Both the position numbers and the translations under genes were made by a program. A DNA stretch of 13,596 nucleotides from Desulfobacterales bacterium (GTDB taxonomy: Bacteria > Desulfobacterota > Desulfobacteria > Desulfobacterales > Desulfobacteraceae), in the NCBI GenBank assembly GCA_022361135.1, contig JAKSBM010000314.1, positions 1-13,596 on the forward strand, given 5' to 3'. A model generated the notes under the pieces. It was given only the letters and a program-made list of their open reading frames with translations, had not been told where the DNA came from and did no database searches. Positions 6,493 to 13,596 of the stretch are shown here, piece by piece (positions within the stretch are counted from its first letter, which is position 1; each line of letters begins with the position of its first letter).

Positions 6493-6511
6493 GGCGCCTC
6501 CCTAAATCATG

Positions 6512-6526
6512 CCCATGGACCATGGG
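6512..6526. repeat. Short palindrome in the arginase-family upstream region
   Basis: CCCATGG-A-CCATGGG is a perfect seven-base inverted repeat with one central base. It lies about 165 bp upstream of the GTG start and about 20 bp before the possible leader ORF, where an operator could sit. No regulator is identified. Confidence 0.3.
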
Positions 6527-6580
6527 ATTGGTTTGGGATTCATCAAAAGCCCCCGTTTCACACGGGCATGGTGAAAGGAT

Positions 6581-6617
6581 AAAAAAAATCCCCTGGAACC
6601 GGGCTCCAGGGGATTTT
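6581..6617 (-). terminator. Rho-independent terminator of the peptide importer operon
   Basis: A 13-bp perfect stem pairs AAAATCCCCTGGA (6585-6597) with TCCAGGGGATTTT (6605-6617) around a seven-base loop. On the minus strand the stem runs into eight consecutive T (6588-6581). It begins 25 bp past the stop of the last ATPase gene. On the plus strand only four T follow, so termination should be mainly on the minus strand. Confidence 0.92.
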
Positions 6618-6641
6618 ATCAATTGAATTTCAGCTGTGTCC

Positions 6642-7658
6642 TTAATCCATGGGACGGCCTTCCTCGACCCCGTGGCAGGCCACAAAACTGCCATTGTCCA
6701 GCTTATTGAGCCGGGGCACCTCGGTGCGGCAACGGTCGTCGGCATAGATGCAGCGACCGTGGAAAACACAGCCCGTGGGCAGATGGACCGGGGTGGGCAC
6801 CTCCCCCTTAAGCTTAATGTGTTTGGCCTTGGTCTCCCCCACCTTGGGGATGGCCGACAACAGGGCCCGTGTATAGGGGTGGCGGGGTTCGTAAAAGAGA
6901 TCCTTGGCCGAGGCCAGTTCACACAGGGTTCCCAGGTAGAGCACGGCCACCCGGGTGGAAATGTGATGGACCACGGAAAGGTCATGGGTAATAAAAAGAT
7001 AGGTCAGATTCCGCTTTTCCCGCAACTCCATGAGCAGCTTCAGGATCTGGGCCTGGATGGAAACGTCCAAGGCGGACACGGGTTCGTCGGCCACGATGAA
7101 CTGGGGATCCAGGATCAAGCCCCGGGCAATGGAGATCCGCTGGCGCTGCCCCCCGGAAAATTCATGGGGATATCGGGTGATCCAGGCCGGATCCACCCCC
7201 ACCTGGGACATGATGTCGTCGATCTTGTCCCGGACCTCGGCACCGGTCATGGCCGGGTTATGGAACCGCAGGGGCTCCTCCAGGGTCTGGCGGACGGTTT
7301 TCCGGGGATTGAGCGAGGCATAGGGATCCTGGAAGATCATCTGCATCTTCCGGCGATAGGGCAGCCACTGGTCGTGGGAAAGGTGATCAATGCGTTCCCC
7401 CTGGTAGCGGATTTCTCCCGCATTTGGGGCATAAAGGCCCATGATCACCCGGGCCAGGGTGGACTTGCCGCAGCCGGATTCCCCCACCACGGACAGGGTT
7501 TCCCCCCTGTGCACATCCAGGGAGACATCGTTGACGGCCTTGACCGTCTTCTTTTCCAGGTGGGGTTTGCCGCCGGCAAATGAGAGCTGATCCAGAAGGC
7601 CGCCGGAGATATCAAAGTGTTTGACCACATTTTTAATGGAAACTAGGGGTGTACTCAT
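6642..7658 (-). CDS. Dpp/Opp-type ABC importer, second ATPase (DppF/OppF-like)
   Basis: A 338-residue cytoplasmic ATPase that powers peptide-type uptake through the two permeases encoded upstream. Visible motifs are Walker A GESGCGKST (59-67), Q-loop FQDP (Q110), ABC signature FSGGQRQR (167-174), Walker B FIVADE (187-192), D-loop SALD and switch His225 in ITHDL. The C-terminal oligopeptide-transporter extension begins after HPYTRALLSAIP and holds four cysteines (C297, C303, C310, C328) in the GCVFHGRC...C arrangement shared by this subfamily. ATG at 7658 has AGGAG six bases upstream, overlapping the stop of the partner ATPase gene, with a nine-base gap between the genes. It is the last gene of the operon, before a strong terminator. 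The solute may be a di- or oligopeptide, but related systems carry nickel chelates or sugars. Confidence 0.95.
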   Translation of the reverse strand: MSTPLVSIKNVVKHFDISGGLLDQLSFAGGKPHLEKKTVKAVNDVSLDVHRGETLSVVGESGCGKSTLARVIMGLYAPNAGEIRYQGERIDHLSHDQWLPYRRKMQMIFQDPYASLNPRKTVRQTLEEPLRFHNPAMTGAEVRDKIDDIMSQVGVDPAWITRYPHEFSGGQRQRISIARGLILDPQFIVADEPVSALDVSIQAQILKLLMELREKRNLTYLFITHDLSVVHHISTRVAVLYLGTLCELASAKDLFYEPRHPYTRALLSAIPKVGETKAKHIKLKGEVPTPVHLPTGCVFHGRCIYADDRCRTEVPRLNKLDNGSFVACHGVEEGRPMD

Positions 7659-7667
7659 GGTTCTCCT

Positions 7668-8630
7668 CTACGACTTCATGTGACAGGCAGCCAATACGCC
7701 GTTGGCCTTTTCCAACAACCGGGGCACCTCGGTCTTGCAAATGTCCTGGCAGAGCTCACATCTGGGGTTAAAGGCACATCCCGGGGGGATATCCGTAAGG
7801 GTGGGCATCATGCCGGGAATCTGCTTCAACTCTTCACCCGGGGGAATGGCACCGGGAATGGAGGCCAAAAGCCCCTGGGTATAGGGATGGGTGGGATTAT
7901 GGACCACCTTGTCCGTATCTCCATACTCGATGATCTTACCCGCATACATGACCGCAATTTTTTCCGTCACCTGGGAAACCACCCCCAGGTCATGGGTGAT
8001 GAGAATGAGCCCCATGTTGTCGGTTTCGCAGAGTTCCTGGAGCAGATCCATGATCTCGGCCTGGATAGTCACGTCCAGGGCCGTGGTGGGCTCGTCGGCA
8101 ATGATGATATCGGGATCGGCCAAAAGGCTGATGGCAATGATGATGCGTTGGCGCATGCCCCCGGAAAGCTCATGGGGGTATTGATCCAGCCGTTGTTCCG
8201 GAGAAGGAATGTGGACCTTTTTCAATTTTTCCAGGGCAATGGCCTTGGCATCGGCCGTGGAAATCTTCCGGTGGGCCTTGAGAACCTCCACCATCTGGTC
8301 ACCGATGGTGAAAACCGGATTCAGGGTCATCATGGGATCCTGGAAAATCATGGCAATGCGATTGCCCCGGATTTCCCGCATCTGGGCATCGGTGAAGGAA
8401 GAGATTTCCTGGCCCTTGAAATGGATACTGCCCCTGGAAATGAAACCAGGCTTGGAAATGAGGTTGATGATGGAAAAACCAGTTACGGATTTGCCGGCCC
8501 CGCTTTCCCCCACAATGCCGAGGCGCTCCCCCCGGTCCAGGGTAAAACTGGCGCCGTCAATGGCCGTGATATCACCGAACCGCAGGGCGAATTTGACCTC
8601 CAGGTCACGGACTTCCAATAGATGAGACAT
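7668..8630 (-). CDS. Dpp/Opp-type ABC importer, first ATPase (DppD/OppD-like)
   Basis: A 320-residue ATPase, the partner of the DppF-like subunit encoded just downstream. Motifs are Walker A GESGAGKS (41-48), Q97 in FQDP, signature LSGGMRQR (155-162), Walker B IIIADE (175-180), TALD and His213 in ITHDLGVV. After HPYTQGLLASIPG comes the C-terminal extension with C285, C291, C294, C298 and C316, the pattern GCAFNPRCELCQDIC. In some Opp ATPases cysteines here bind an iron-sulfur cluster, which is a possibility here. ATG at 8630 lies three bases after the permease stop, with AAAGGA overlapping the end of that gene, so translation is probably coupled. Confidence 0.95.
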   Translation of the reverse strand: MSHLLEVRDLEVKFALRFGDITAIDGASFTLDRGERLGIVGESGAGKSVTGFSIINLISKPGFISRGSIHFKGQEISSFTDAQMREIRGNRIAMIFQDPMMTLNPVFTIGDQMVEVLKAHRKISTADAKAIALEKLKKVHIPSPEQRLDQYPHELSGGMRQRIIIAISLLADPDIIIADEPTTALDVTIQAEIMDLLQELCETDNMGLILITHDLGVVSQVTEKIAVMYAGKIIEYGDTDKVVHNPTHPYTQGLLASIPGAIPPGEELKQIPGMMPTLTDIPPGCAFNPRCELCQDICKTEVPRLLEKANGVLAACHMKS

Positions 8631-8633
8631 GGG

Positions 8634-9554
8634 CTATCCTTTATAGAGTTTGGGGTTAAGCACATCCCTGAGCCAGTCGCCCAGAAGGTTAATGACCAGG
8701 ACAAAGAGCACCAGCCAAATGCCGGGGAACACCGTGATCCACCAGGCGCCGGAGAAAAAATACTCCTGGCCGGCCCGGATCAGGGAACCCAGGGAGGGCT
8801 TGGTCACGGGCATGCCCAGCCCCAGAAAGGAGAGGGCCGCCTCGGACATCACCGCATTGGCCACCTGGATGGTGGAAATAACCATGACCGAGGTCAGGGA
8901 GTTGGGCAGGATGTGGCGAAACATGATGGTCCGGCGGGGCAGGCCGATGACCCGGGCCGCCTCCACATATTCCTTATTCTTTTCCCCCATGACCGAGGCC
9001 CGGATGGTCCGGGCAAACATGGGCCAATTGGACAGACCGATGATCAGGGTCAGCAGGGGGATGGCCAGGGATTCATACTTCCCCACACCAAATAAAATCT
9101 GGAAGATGGCCCCGATGAAGATGGCCACCATGAGATAGGGAAATGAAAACTGGATATCGGCGATGCGCATGAGGATGGCATCGGTCTTCCCTCCGCTGTA
9201 ACCGGCCATGAGCCCCACCACAATACCGATGGCGGCCTGGAGGGCCACGGCGCCCAGCCCGATGATGATGGAGGTCCGCAACCCGTAGAGCATGGTGGAC
9301 AGCATGTCCCGGCCCTGGTTATCGGTGCCCAGTGGAAATTCCGAGGTTCCATCCTCCATCCACATGGGCGGGGTTTCGGAATTCATGATATCGATGTTGG
9401 CGGAATCATAGGGATTCATGGGGGCAATCCAGGGGGCGGTCAAGGCCAGACCCAGGAAAATCATCAAGAGCACAAAGCTGAAGACGGCCACCTTATCCCG
9501 TTTAAAACTATAGAGGAAATACGACTCTTTAAACTGCTGTAATTTCTTTTTCAT
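8634..9554 (-). CDS. Dpp/Opp-type ABC importer, second permease (DppC/OppC-like)
   Basis: A 306-residue inner-membrane protein. A short cytoplasmic N-terminus with the OppC_N-type segment (SYFLYSFKRDKVAVFSFVLL) leads into the first membrane helix. The periplasmic GTDNQGRDMLS motif (77-87) is typical of this permease class. The cytoplasmic EAA loop is YVEAARVIGLPRRTIMFRHI (196-215), which contacts an ATPase subunit. The end, NLLGDWLRDVLNP, is also family-typical. The ATG overlaps the stop codon of the first permease gene as ATGA (9551-9554), a sign of translational coupling and equal production of the two permeases. The length matches the family. Confidence 0.95.
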   Translation of the reverse strand: MKKKLQQFKESYFLYSFKRDKVAVFSFVLLMIFLGLALTAPWIAPMNPYDSANIDIMNSETPPMWMEDGTSEFPLGTDNQGRDMLSTMLYGLRTSIIIGLGAVALQAAIGIVVGLMAGYSGGKTDAILMRIADIQFSFPYLMVAIFIGAIFQILFGVGKYESLAIPLLTLIIGLSNWPMFARTIRASVMGEKNKEYVEAARVIGLPRRTIMFRHILPNSLTSVMVISTIQVANAVMSEAALSFLGLGMPVTKPSLGSLIRAGQEYFFSGAWWITVFPGIWLVLFVLVINLLGDWLRDVLNPKLYKG

Positions 9555-10537
9555 TTTGTGCCTGCAACTCTCACCGTGGGATTAATAAAGCCGTAGAGGA
9601 TATCCACCACGGTATTGACCATGACAAAGACACTGGCCACCACCACCAGGTAGGCGATGAGCAGTGAGATGTCGGCCCGCTGCACCGCTTCCAAAAACAT
9701 GAACCCCACCCCCTGCCATTGGAAAACCAGCTCCGTGAGCAGGGTAAAGGCAAAGGCGATGCCCATCTGCACCCCGAACACCGTCACCACGGGCAGGAGG
9801 GTGTTTTTAAAGGCATGGACCATCCAGACCCGGCTGGGGGCCAACCCCTTGGCCCAGGCATATTTAATGTATTCGGTTTCCAGAACCTCCATCATCTCCG
9901 AGCGGATGAGGCGGATAAAAAGGGGCAGCATGATGGAGGCCAGGGAGATACAGGGCAGGAACAGATGCTTTAATCCATCCCAGGTAAAAAACCCACTCAT
10001 CCAATAGCCATTGCCAAACAGGTCCACGGTGATGCCCCGGCCGTAGGAGGGCAGGATCTGCCAATGGACGGCAAAGAGATAGATGAGCAAAATGGCCGTC
10101 AAAAAGACGGGCATGGAGACCCCCAGGGTGGAAAAGCCCATGATAAATCGCGAAAGAATACTTCGGGGCCGAAGTGCTGAATACACCCCCAGGGGCAGGG
10201 AGACCACAATGATGATCAGGGCCGTGCCAAAAAGCAGCTCAATGGTGGCCGGGGCGTGTTTGAGGATCACTTCCACATTGGGTTTATTATAGAGAAAGGA
10301 GCGGCCCAGGTCGCCCTGGGTGACGGCGCCCTTGACGAAACGGGCATACTGGACGAAAAAGGGATCGTTGAGTCCCATTTCTTCGGCGATCTTGGCCCGT
10401 TCCGCCGGGGTGACGCGTTCGCCCACCAGGTCCCGAACGGGATCGCCAATCTGATTTTTAATGGAGAATCCCACCAGACTGATGACCAGCATGACAAGGA
10501 CGGCCTGGAAGATCCTGCGTATGATAAATGCAAACAT
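9551..10537 (-). CDS. Dpp/Opp-type ABC importer, first permease (DppB/OppB-like)
   Basis: A 328-residue inner-membrane protein starting with the family-typical MFAFIIRRIFQAVLVML helix. It continues with GDLGRSF (76-82), a conserved PATIELLFGT entry to the second helix, SMPVFLTAILLIYLF, and the EAA-loop region YIKYAWAKGLAPSRVWMVHA (223-242). It forms the channel with the DppC-like partner. ATG at 10537 has only a weak upstream GGAAG at long spacing, so start strength may be low. A 139-bp gap with a strong stem-loop separates it from the binding protein gene upstream. Substrate is unknown. Confidence 0.95.
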   Translation of the reverse strand: MFAFIIRRIFQAVLVMLVISLVGFSIKNQIGDPVRDLVGERVTPAERAKIAEEMGLNDPFFVQYARFVKGAVTQGDLGRSFLYNKPNVEVILKHAPATIELLFGTALIIIVVSLPLGVYSALRPRSILSRFIMGFSTLGVSMPVFLTAILLIYLFAVHWQILPSYGRGITVDLFGNGYWMSGFFTWDGLKHLFLPCISLASIMLPLFIRLIRSEMMEVLETEYIKYAWAKGLAPSRVWMVHAFKNTLLPVVTVFGVQMGIAFAFTLLTELVFQWQGVGFMFLEAVQRADISLLIAYLVVVASVFVMVNTVVDILYGFINPTVRVAGTK

Positions 10538-10562
10538 GGGTGTATTCTGCTTCCAAATTTGG

Positions 10563-10592
10563 CGTCGCCCCCCGGAAGACCGGAGGGCGACG
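10563..10592 (-). other. Intercistronic stem-loop between binding protein and first permease
   Basis: CGTCGCCC (10563-10570) pairs perfectly with GGGCGACG (10585-10592). Inside, after one C/A mismatch, CCGG pairs with CCGG around a four-base loop, making a 12-bp hairpin. A palindrome CCAAATTTGG (10553-10562) adjoins it. No T-run follows. Such hairpins after a binding protein gene commonly stabilise its mRNA against 3' decay or limit read-through, so the receptor is made in excess over the membrane parts. That role is inferred. A second, weaker hairpin (CCGGG/CCCGG, 10617-10634) lies in the same gap. Confidence 0.6.
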
Positions 10593-10676
10593 AGTGTTTA
10601 ACCCGAATCCTTCATGCCGGGGGACAGGGCCCGGGAGCAATGAAAATATCCAGGTGGGAATTCCATTCCGTATACC

Positions 10677-12227
10677 CTATTCGACAACCAGGTCGCCGAA
10701 GTAGGGGAAATTCATCACATTGAGGATGGGTTTCAGACGGACGTTGTTCTTTACACCATAGGAGAGGTTCTGCCAGTGCAGGGGGATGAAGGCAGCATCA
10801 TCGTAGAGGATCTGTTCCACTTCCTTGAGCATGTCGGCCCGCTTGTCCAGATCGGTCTCGGACTGGGTGGCCAGGACAATTTCATCCACCTTGGGATTGC
10901 AGTAGCCGCTGTTGTAGTTACCATAGCCGGTTTCCTTGTTTTCACACATCATGAGGAACTCGGAAAAATTGGCAGAGTCTTCGGTGTCGGAATGCCATCC
11001 GATCATCATGATATCGGCGGCTCTGGCATCGAATTCATTCCAGTACTGGGCTTTAGGCAGGGTCTTCAGGTTGACCTTGATATTGATTTTCCCCAGCATC
11101 TGGGCCACGGCTTCGGCGATTTTCGCATCGTTGACGTAGCGGTTGTTGGGGGCCATCATGGTAATTTCAAAGCCATTTTCGTATCCCGCTTCCTTCATCA
11201 GGGCCTTGGCCTTTTTCAGATCGTAACGGGGCTTGAGGCTTTCCTTGTATCCGGCATAGCCCTTGGGCCCCTGCTGGGACGCCACAACGGCGGTACCCTT
11301 CATGATCTTTTTCACGATGCCGGCATTGTTCACGGCATGGACAATGGCCTGGCGAACCCGGAGATCCTTCAGGGCTTCAACCCGATTCTGGTTCATCTGG
11401 AAGGTGATCACCCGGCTGCCGGGGATGGCCACCAGTTTCACCTTGGCATCGCGGTCAATGCGCTTGAAATCCTGGGGGGGAACCGGAGAGATAAAGTCCA
11501 CGTCTCCGGAAAGGAGGGCGGCCACACGGGTGGCATTTTCCTTGATGGGAGTGAGGACGATTTTATCAATATTTCCCGGACTTTTGGTATCCCAGTAATT
11601 TTTATTCCGCTCCATTTCCAGAACCACGCCGTGTTCCCGCTTGGTTACGATGAAGGCGCCGGTGCCGGAACAATTGTTCTGGGCAAAGGATTCGCCGATT
11701 TTTACCACGGCATCCTTGGGCTGGCCGTTTTTATCGGTGCCGGTGTAGAATTTGGAATCCATGGCAAAGAAATAGGTGGCCTGGTTCAGCAGGAGGGCAT
11801 AGGGCTTCTTGGTTTTGAAATCCACGGTGTAATCATCGACAATGGTGCAGCTCTCAAAGGGTTCCAGCAGGCCCTTGAAGTCCAGGCTGGTTCTCATGCG
11901 ATCGAAGGACCATTTAACGTCCTTGGCGGAAAAGGGGTTTCCGCTGTGGAAGGTGACGTCCTTTCTCAGATGGAACCGCATGGTCAGATCGTCCAGCCGT
12001 TCCCATTTGGTGGCCAGGCGGGGTTCAAAGGTGAGGTCTGAGGTCCACCGTACCAGGGGGTCGAACACCCAATGGGAGTATTGCAGCATCCCACCGGAGA
12101 GTTGAACCTGGATATCCAGAGACAGGGGATCCGCATCCAGGCCGACCTTAAAGGTCTTGGCACCGGCACTGGTGCTGAGGGATATCAGCATCATCAGGCT
12201 CAACAAAAACAACAAAACTTTTCTCAT
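10677..12227 (-). CDS. Dpp/Opp-type ABC importer, periplasmic substrate-binding protein (SBP family 5)
   Basis: A 516-residue exported binding protein of solute-binding family 5. Residues 1-23 form a Sec signal peptide with likely cleavage after SAGA. The mature protein shows family motifs in order: DADPLSLDIQVQ, FDPLVRWTSDLTFEPRLATKW, MRFHLRKDVTFHSGNPFSAK followed by DVKWSFDRM, and near the end ERADMLKEVEQILYDDAAFIPLHW-like text (written here as DKRADMLKEVEQILYDDAA). It captures the solute and docks on the two permeases. ATG at 12227 was picked because GGAGG is five bases upstream; the ATG at 12230 would leave only two bases and the one at 12239 overlaps the site. It is first in the five-gene operon and has its own intercistronic hairpin downstream. 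Ligand unknown; a peptide is the default guess. Confidence 0.95.
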   Translation of the reverse strand: MRKVLLFLLSLMMLISLSTSAGAKTFKVGLDADPLSLDIQVQLSGGMLQYSHWVFDPLVRWTSDLTFEPRLATKWERLDDLTMRFHLRKDVTFHSGNPFSAKDVKWSFDRMRTSLDFKGLLEPFESCTIVDDYTVDFKTKKPYALLLNQATYFFAMDSKFYTGTDKNGQPKDAVVKIGESFAQNNCSGTGAFIVTKREHGVVLEMERNKNYWDTKSPGNIDKIVLTPIKENATRVAALLSGDVDFISPVPPQDFKRIDRDAKVKLVAIPGSRVITFQMNQNRVEALKDLRVRQAIVHAVNNAGIVKKIMKGTAVVASQQGPKGYAGYKESLKPRYDLKKAKALMKEAGYENGFEITMMAPNNRYVNDAKIAEAVAQMLGKINIKVNLKTLPKAQYWNEFDARAADIMMIGWHSDTEDSANFSEFLMMCENKETGYGNYNSGYCNPKVDEIVLATQSETDLDKRADMLKEVEQILYDDAAFIPLHWQNLSYGVKNNVRLKPILNVMNFPYFGDLVVE

Positions 12228-12318
12228 CATTTCCTCCATTAAAAGATTAAAACTATATCAAAAGGCAGGTTTTACCTTACGATATTAAGAAAAAGTTGTA
12301 TTAGAGCGAAGAAAATGA

Positions 12319-12345
12319 AGTATCAGAAATGAAATGGTGGGTCAA
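12319..12345 (-). promoter_or_regulatory. Candidate sigma-70 promoter of the importer operon
   Basis: TTGACC (12340-12345, five of six matches to the -35 consensus) is followed, after 15 bases, by GATACT (12319-12324, four of six). The spacer is short and other AT-rich hexamers lie nearby, so the exact promoter is uncertain. The 177-bp region 12228-12404 is AT-rich and otherwise holds only an imperfect AT-rich inverted repeat around 12359-12388, which could weakly terminate the DUF523 transcript. Confidence 0.3.
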
Positions 12346-12404
12346 GGGCAATGTGAAATTAAAAATCTAATCAAATATCTGATTTTAATAACTTTTTACA
12401 GGGA

Positions 12405-12860
12405 CTATTCCGGGGCGATCTTCAAAAGGAGGGCATGGATATCATCTTCGGAAAAGGTTTCAACACCGGCCTTTTCCAACTTTTTCGCAGTGGCGCCCTT
12501 GCCCGGAATCAATTGTCCGGAAAAGGTGCCGTCGTAGATTTGATTTACACCGCAGGAGGGACTCTTTTCCTTGAGCAGCGCCAGGGAGATTTCCAATTGA
12601 AGCACCTGATCCAGGGCCAGGTTCGCCCCCCGTTCAAAGGCTGCTGTCACATCCTGTTTTTCACGGGTGACAATGCGATTTTTCCGAATCTCGGCCGGGG
12701 GTCTTGGAATGGCCAAACCACCCGCCACTTCCGGACAAAACGGAATCAAGTCCGCATATTTTTTCAGGGTTTCCAGGTCGGGGTGGATCAGGGGGCAGGA
12801 TCTTCCATCGTATCGCACGGGCTCGCCCAAAAGGCAGGCTGAAATCAAAATCTTCTCCAT
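12405..12860 (-). CDS. DUF523 family protein
   Basis: A 151-residue cytoplasmic protein with the DUF523 hallmarks: ISACLLGEPVRYDG (6-19), IPFCPEVAGGLAIPRPPAEI (39-58) and LKEKSPSCGV (96-105). Four cysteines (C9, C22, C42, C103) are in the conserved positions, suggesting a metal or redox site, but the family's biochemical role is not established to my knowledge. The length is normal for a stand-alone DUF523. ATG at 12860 opens the conserved N-terminus MEKILISACLLG. There is no ribosome binding site in front of it, but a good promoter is immediately upstream (see the promoter entry). A TTG five codons earlier is possible but unsupported. It diverges from the acyl-CoA dehydrogenase gene and lies upstream of the importer operon on the same strand. 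Confidence 0.93.
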   Translation of the reverse strand: MEKILISACLLGEPVRYDGRSCPLIHPDLETLKKYADLIPFCPEVAGGLAIPRPPAEIRKNRIVTREKQDVTAAFERGANLALDQVLQLEISLALLKEKSPSCGVNQIYDGTFSGQLIPGKGATAKKLEKAGVETFSEDDIHALLLKIAPE

Positions 12861-12866
12861 GGGCAG

Positions 12867-12894
12867 AGTATACAAAATCCGGGGAAAATTGCAA
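12867..12894 (-). promoter_or_regulatory. Promoter of the DUF523 gene, probably giving a leaderless mRNA
   Basis: On the minus strand TTGCAA (12889-12894) and TATACT (12867-12872) are separated by 16 bases, close to the sigma-70 consensus (four of six and five of six). The -10 ends six bases before the ATG at 12860, so transcription should start at or within a base or two of the ATG. That agrees with the missing ribosome binding site. Confidence 0.5.
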
Positions 12895-13020
12895 AAATAA
12901 TCATTGACTCCCCCGGGATTAAGTGTAATGAACTACTATTCATTTTCTGGCAGCCCTGAAATTCCAGGCGCAGCCGGGATATAAGAAGCACTTTTTATGC
13001 GTTTAATATTTTGTTTTTAT

Positions 13021-13073
13021 TTGAAATAGTTTTCAACAAAATCAATATTTACATTCTTAAAAATGTAAATATT
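13021..13073. promoter_or_regulatory. Two palindromes, candidate operators for the acyl-CoA dehydrogenase gene
   Basis: TTGAAA-N4-TTTCAA occupies 13021-13036. A perfect 12-bp inverted repeat, AATATTTACATT and AATGTAAATATT with six bases between, occupies 13044-13073. A short T-run follows the second, so on the plus strand it could also act as a weak AT-rich terminator, but it lies in a promoter region about 80 bp before the start codon. A TATTAT/TATACAAT stretch at 13079-13089 could be the -10 box. Fatty-acid and acyl-CoA responsive repressors (TetR or FadR type) use sites of this symmetry, but I cannot name the regulator. Confidence 0.4.
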
Positions 13074-13099
13074 TTTAATATTATACAATGAAGAGTGAT

Positions 13100-13123
13100 T
13101 CATTGGGTGCCCATTCCCAATGA
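13100..13123 (+). other. Leader stem-loop before the acyl-CoA dehydrogenase ribosome binding site
   Basis: TCATTGGG (13100-13107) pairs perfectly with CCCAATGA (13116-13123) around an eight-base loop. It ends about 16 bases before the GGAGG ribosome binding site (13140-13144), so it would lie in the mRNA leader and could affect stability or translation. Confidence 0.4.
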
Positions 13124-13151
13124 GCTCTCCACCAAATGAGGAGGATGCACC

Positions 13152-13596
13152 ATGGCCCAGGTAATTTCCGATCGCAGGGATATCGAGTTTGTCATGCACG
13201 AACAGCTGGAAGCTGAAACGCTGGCCAAACTCCACGACGACTATGCCGATTTCAATAAAAAGACCATAGACCTGGTCATTTCAGAGGCCAGGAACTTTGC
13301 CGTAAAAGAACTGCTTCCGGCCAATAAAGAAGGGGACGAACAGGGATGTGTCCTGGAAAACGGCAAGGTCACCACCCCGGAATCCTTTAAACGCCTCTAC
13401 GAACTCTACACCGAAGGGGAATGGCTGGCCCCCACCGAAGATCCGGAATGGGGCGGCCAGGGCATGCCCAAAACCGTGGCCTCGGCCATTGCCGAATACT
13501 TCAACGGTGCCAATTTCCCCTTTATGATGTACGGGGCCCTCACCCAGGGCGCCGGCCACCTGGTGGAACACTTTGGCACCGATGAACAAAAGGACA
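13152..13596 (+). CDS. Acyl-CoA dehydrogenase, DmdC-like N-terminal part (cut by window end)
   Basis: The only plus-strand gene. ATG at 13152 has GGAGG seven bases upstream, and the frame stays open for 148 codons to the window edge. The protein starts with an extra N-terminal segment, DIEFVMHEQL (10-19), then YADFNKKTIDLVISEARNFA and a run containing GEWLAPTEDPEWGGQGMPKT (88-107), and then an FFN-like YFNGANFPF and LTQGAGHLVEHFGTDEQK. This arrangement is that of the roughly 600-residue acyl-CoA dehydrogenases related to 3-methylmercaptopropionyl-CoA dehydrogenase (DmdC) and not of the 380-residue type. These flavoenzymes make an alpha-beta double bond in an acyl-CoA. The catalytic base and FAD-binding parts are outside the window, so the substrate is open; in such bacteria it is often fatty or aromatic-derived acyl-CoA. 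Confidence 0.9.
   Translation, partial: MAQVISDRRDIEFVMHEQLEAETLAKLHDDYADFNKKTIDLVISEARNFAVKELLPANKEGDEQGCVLENGKVTTPESFKRLYELYTEGEWLAPTEDPEWGGQGMPKTVASAIAEYFNGANFPFMMYGALTQGAGHLVEHFGTDEQKD

Noticed and set aside
6636..8621. Plus-strand open frames of over 300 codons opposite the two ATPase genes
   Set aside because: Antisense shadows. The Walker, signature and switch motifs are all in the minus-strand frames.
10776..12041. Plus-strand open frame of 421 codons opposite the binding protein gene
   Set aside because: Antisense shadow. The minus frame matches SBP family 5 along its whole length.
13281..13589. Minus-strand frame of 102 codons near the right edge
   Set aside because: It is the complement of the truncated acyl-CoA dehydrogenase, which has a strong ribosome binding site and family motifs on the plus strand.
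1..13596. CRISPR arrays, toxin-antitoxin pairs, phage, transposase or defence genes
   Set aside because: No regularly spaced repeats and no such protein motifs were seen in any frame examined.

Overview
The window looks like a chromosomal piece of a Gram-negative anaerobe, most likely a sulfate-reducing member of the Desulfobacterota (Desulfobacteraceae-like). This is inferred from the gene mix: a TAXI-type TRAP transporter with a DUF1850 partner, a Dpp/Opp peptide importer, a DUF523 protein and a DmdC-like acyl-CoA dehydrogenase. Strong GGAGG ribosome binding sites and GC-rich coding sequence set among AT-rich control regions fit too. I could not test the taxonomy by search. Everything except the last gene is on the minus strand.

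Left part (1-5196). A truncated gene for a secreted repeat protein, probably an autotransporter-like beta-helix, fills 1-683 and has a structured leader. About 550 bp without a convincing gene follow, with palindromes. Next comes a compact four-gene unit read from 5196 down to 1233: small lipoprotein, TAXI solute receptor, DUF1850 protein, fused TRAP permease. The receptor should bind a small organic acid or amino acid in the periplasm and pass it to the permease. The lipoprotein heading the unit is the least explained part.

Middle part (5197-12227). A leader region with strong stem-loops separates the TRAP unit from a ureohydrolase-fold (arginase family) gene in which one expected metal-binding histidine is cysteine. 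A clear rho-independent terminator (6581-6617) separates that gene from a five-gene Dpp/Opp-type importer read from 12227 down to 6642: binding protein, two permeases, two ATPases. An intercistronic stem-loop lies after the binding protein gene.

Right part (12228-13596). A DUF523 gene has a promoter placed so close to its ATG that its mRNA may be leaderless. It diverges from the start of an acyl-CoA dehydrogenase gene (plus strand, cut by the window end) whose upstream region carries two palindromes and a leader hairpin.

No tRNA, rRNA, CRISPR array, transposase, phage gene or defence system was recognised. Taken together the region looks like a nutrient uptake and catabolism neighbourhood: two importers for amino-acid or peptide-like solutes, one C-N hydrolase-like enzyme and one beta-oxidation-type enzyme. 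I see no single spectacular new system. The best candidates for something undescribed are the lipoprotein-headed TRAP module with its leader hairpins, the Cys-variant ureohydrolase, and the repeat-rich surface protein with its leader RNA.
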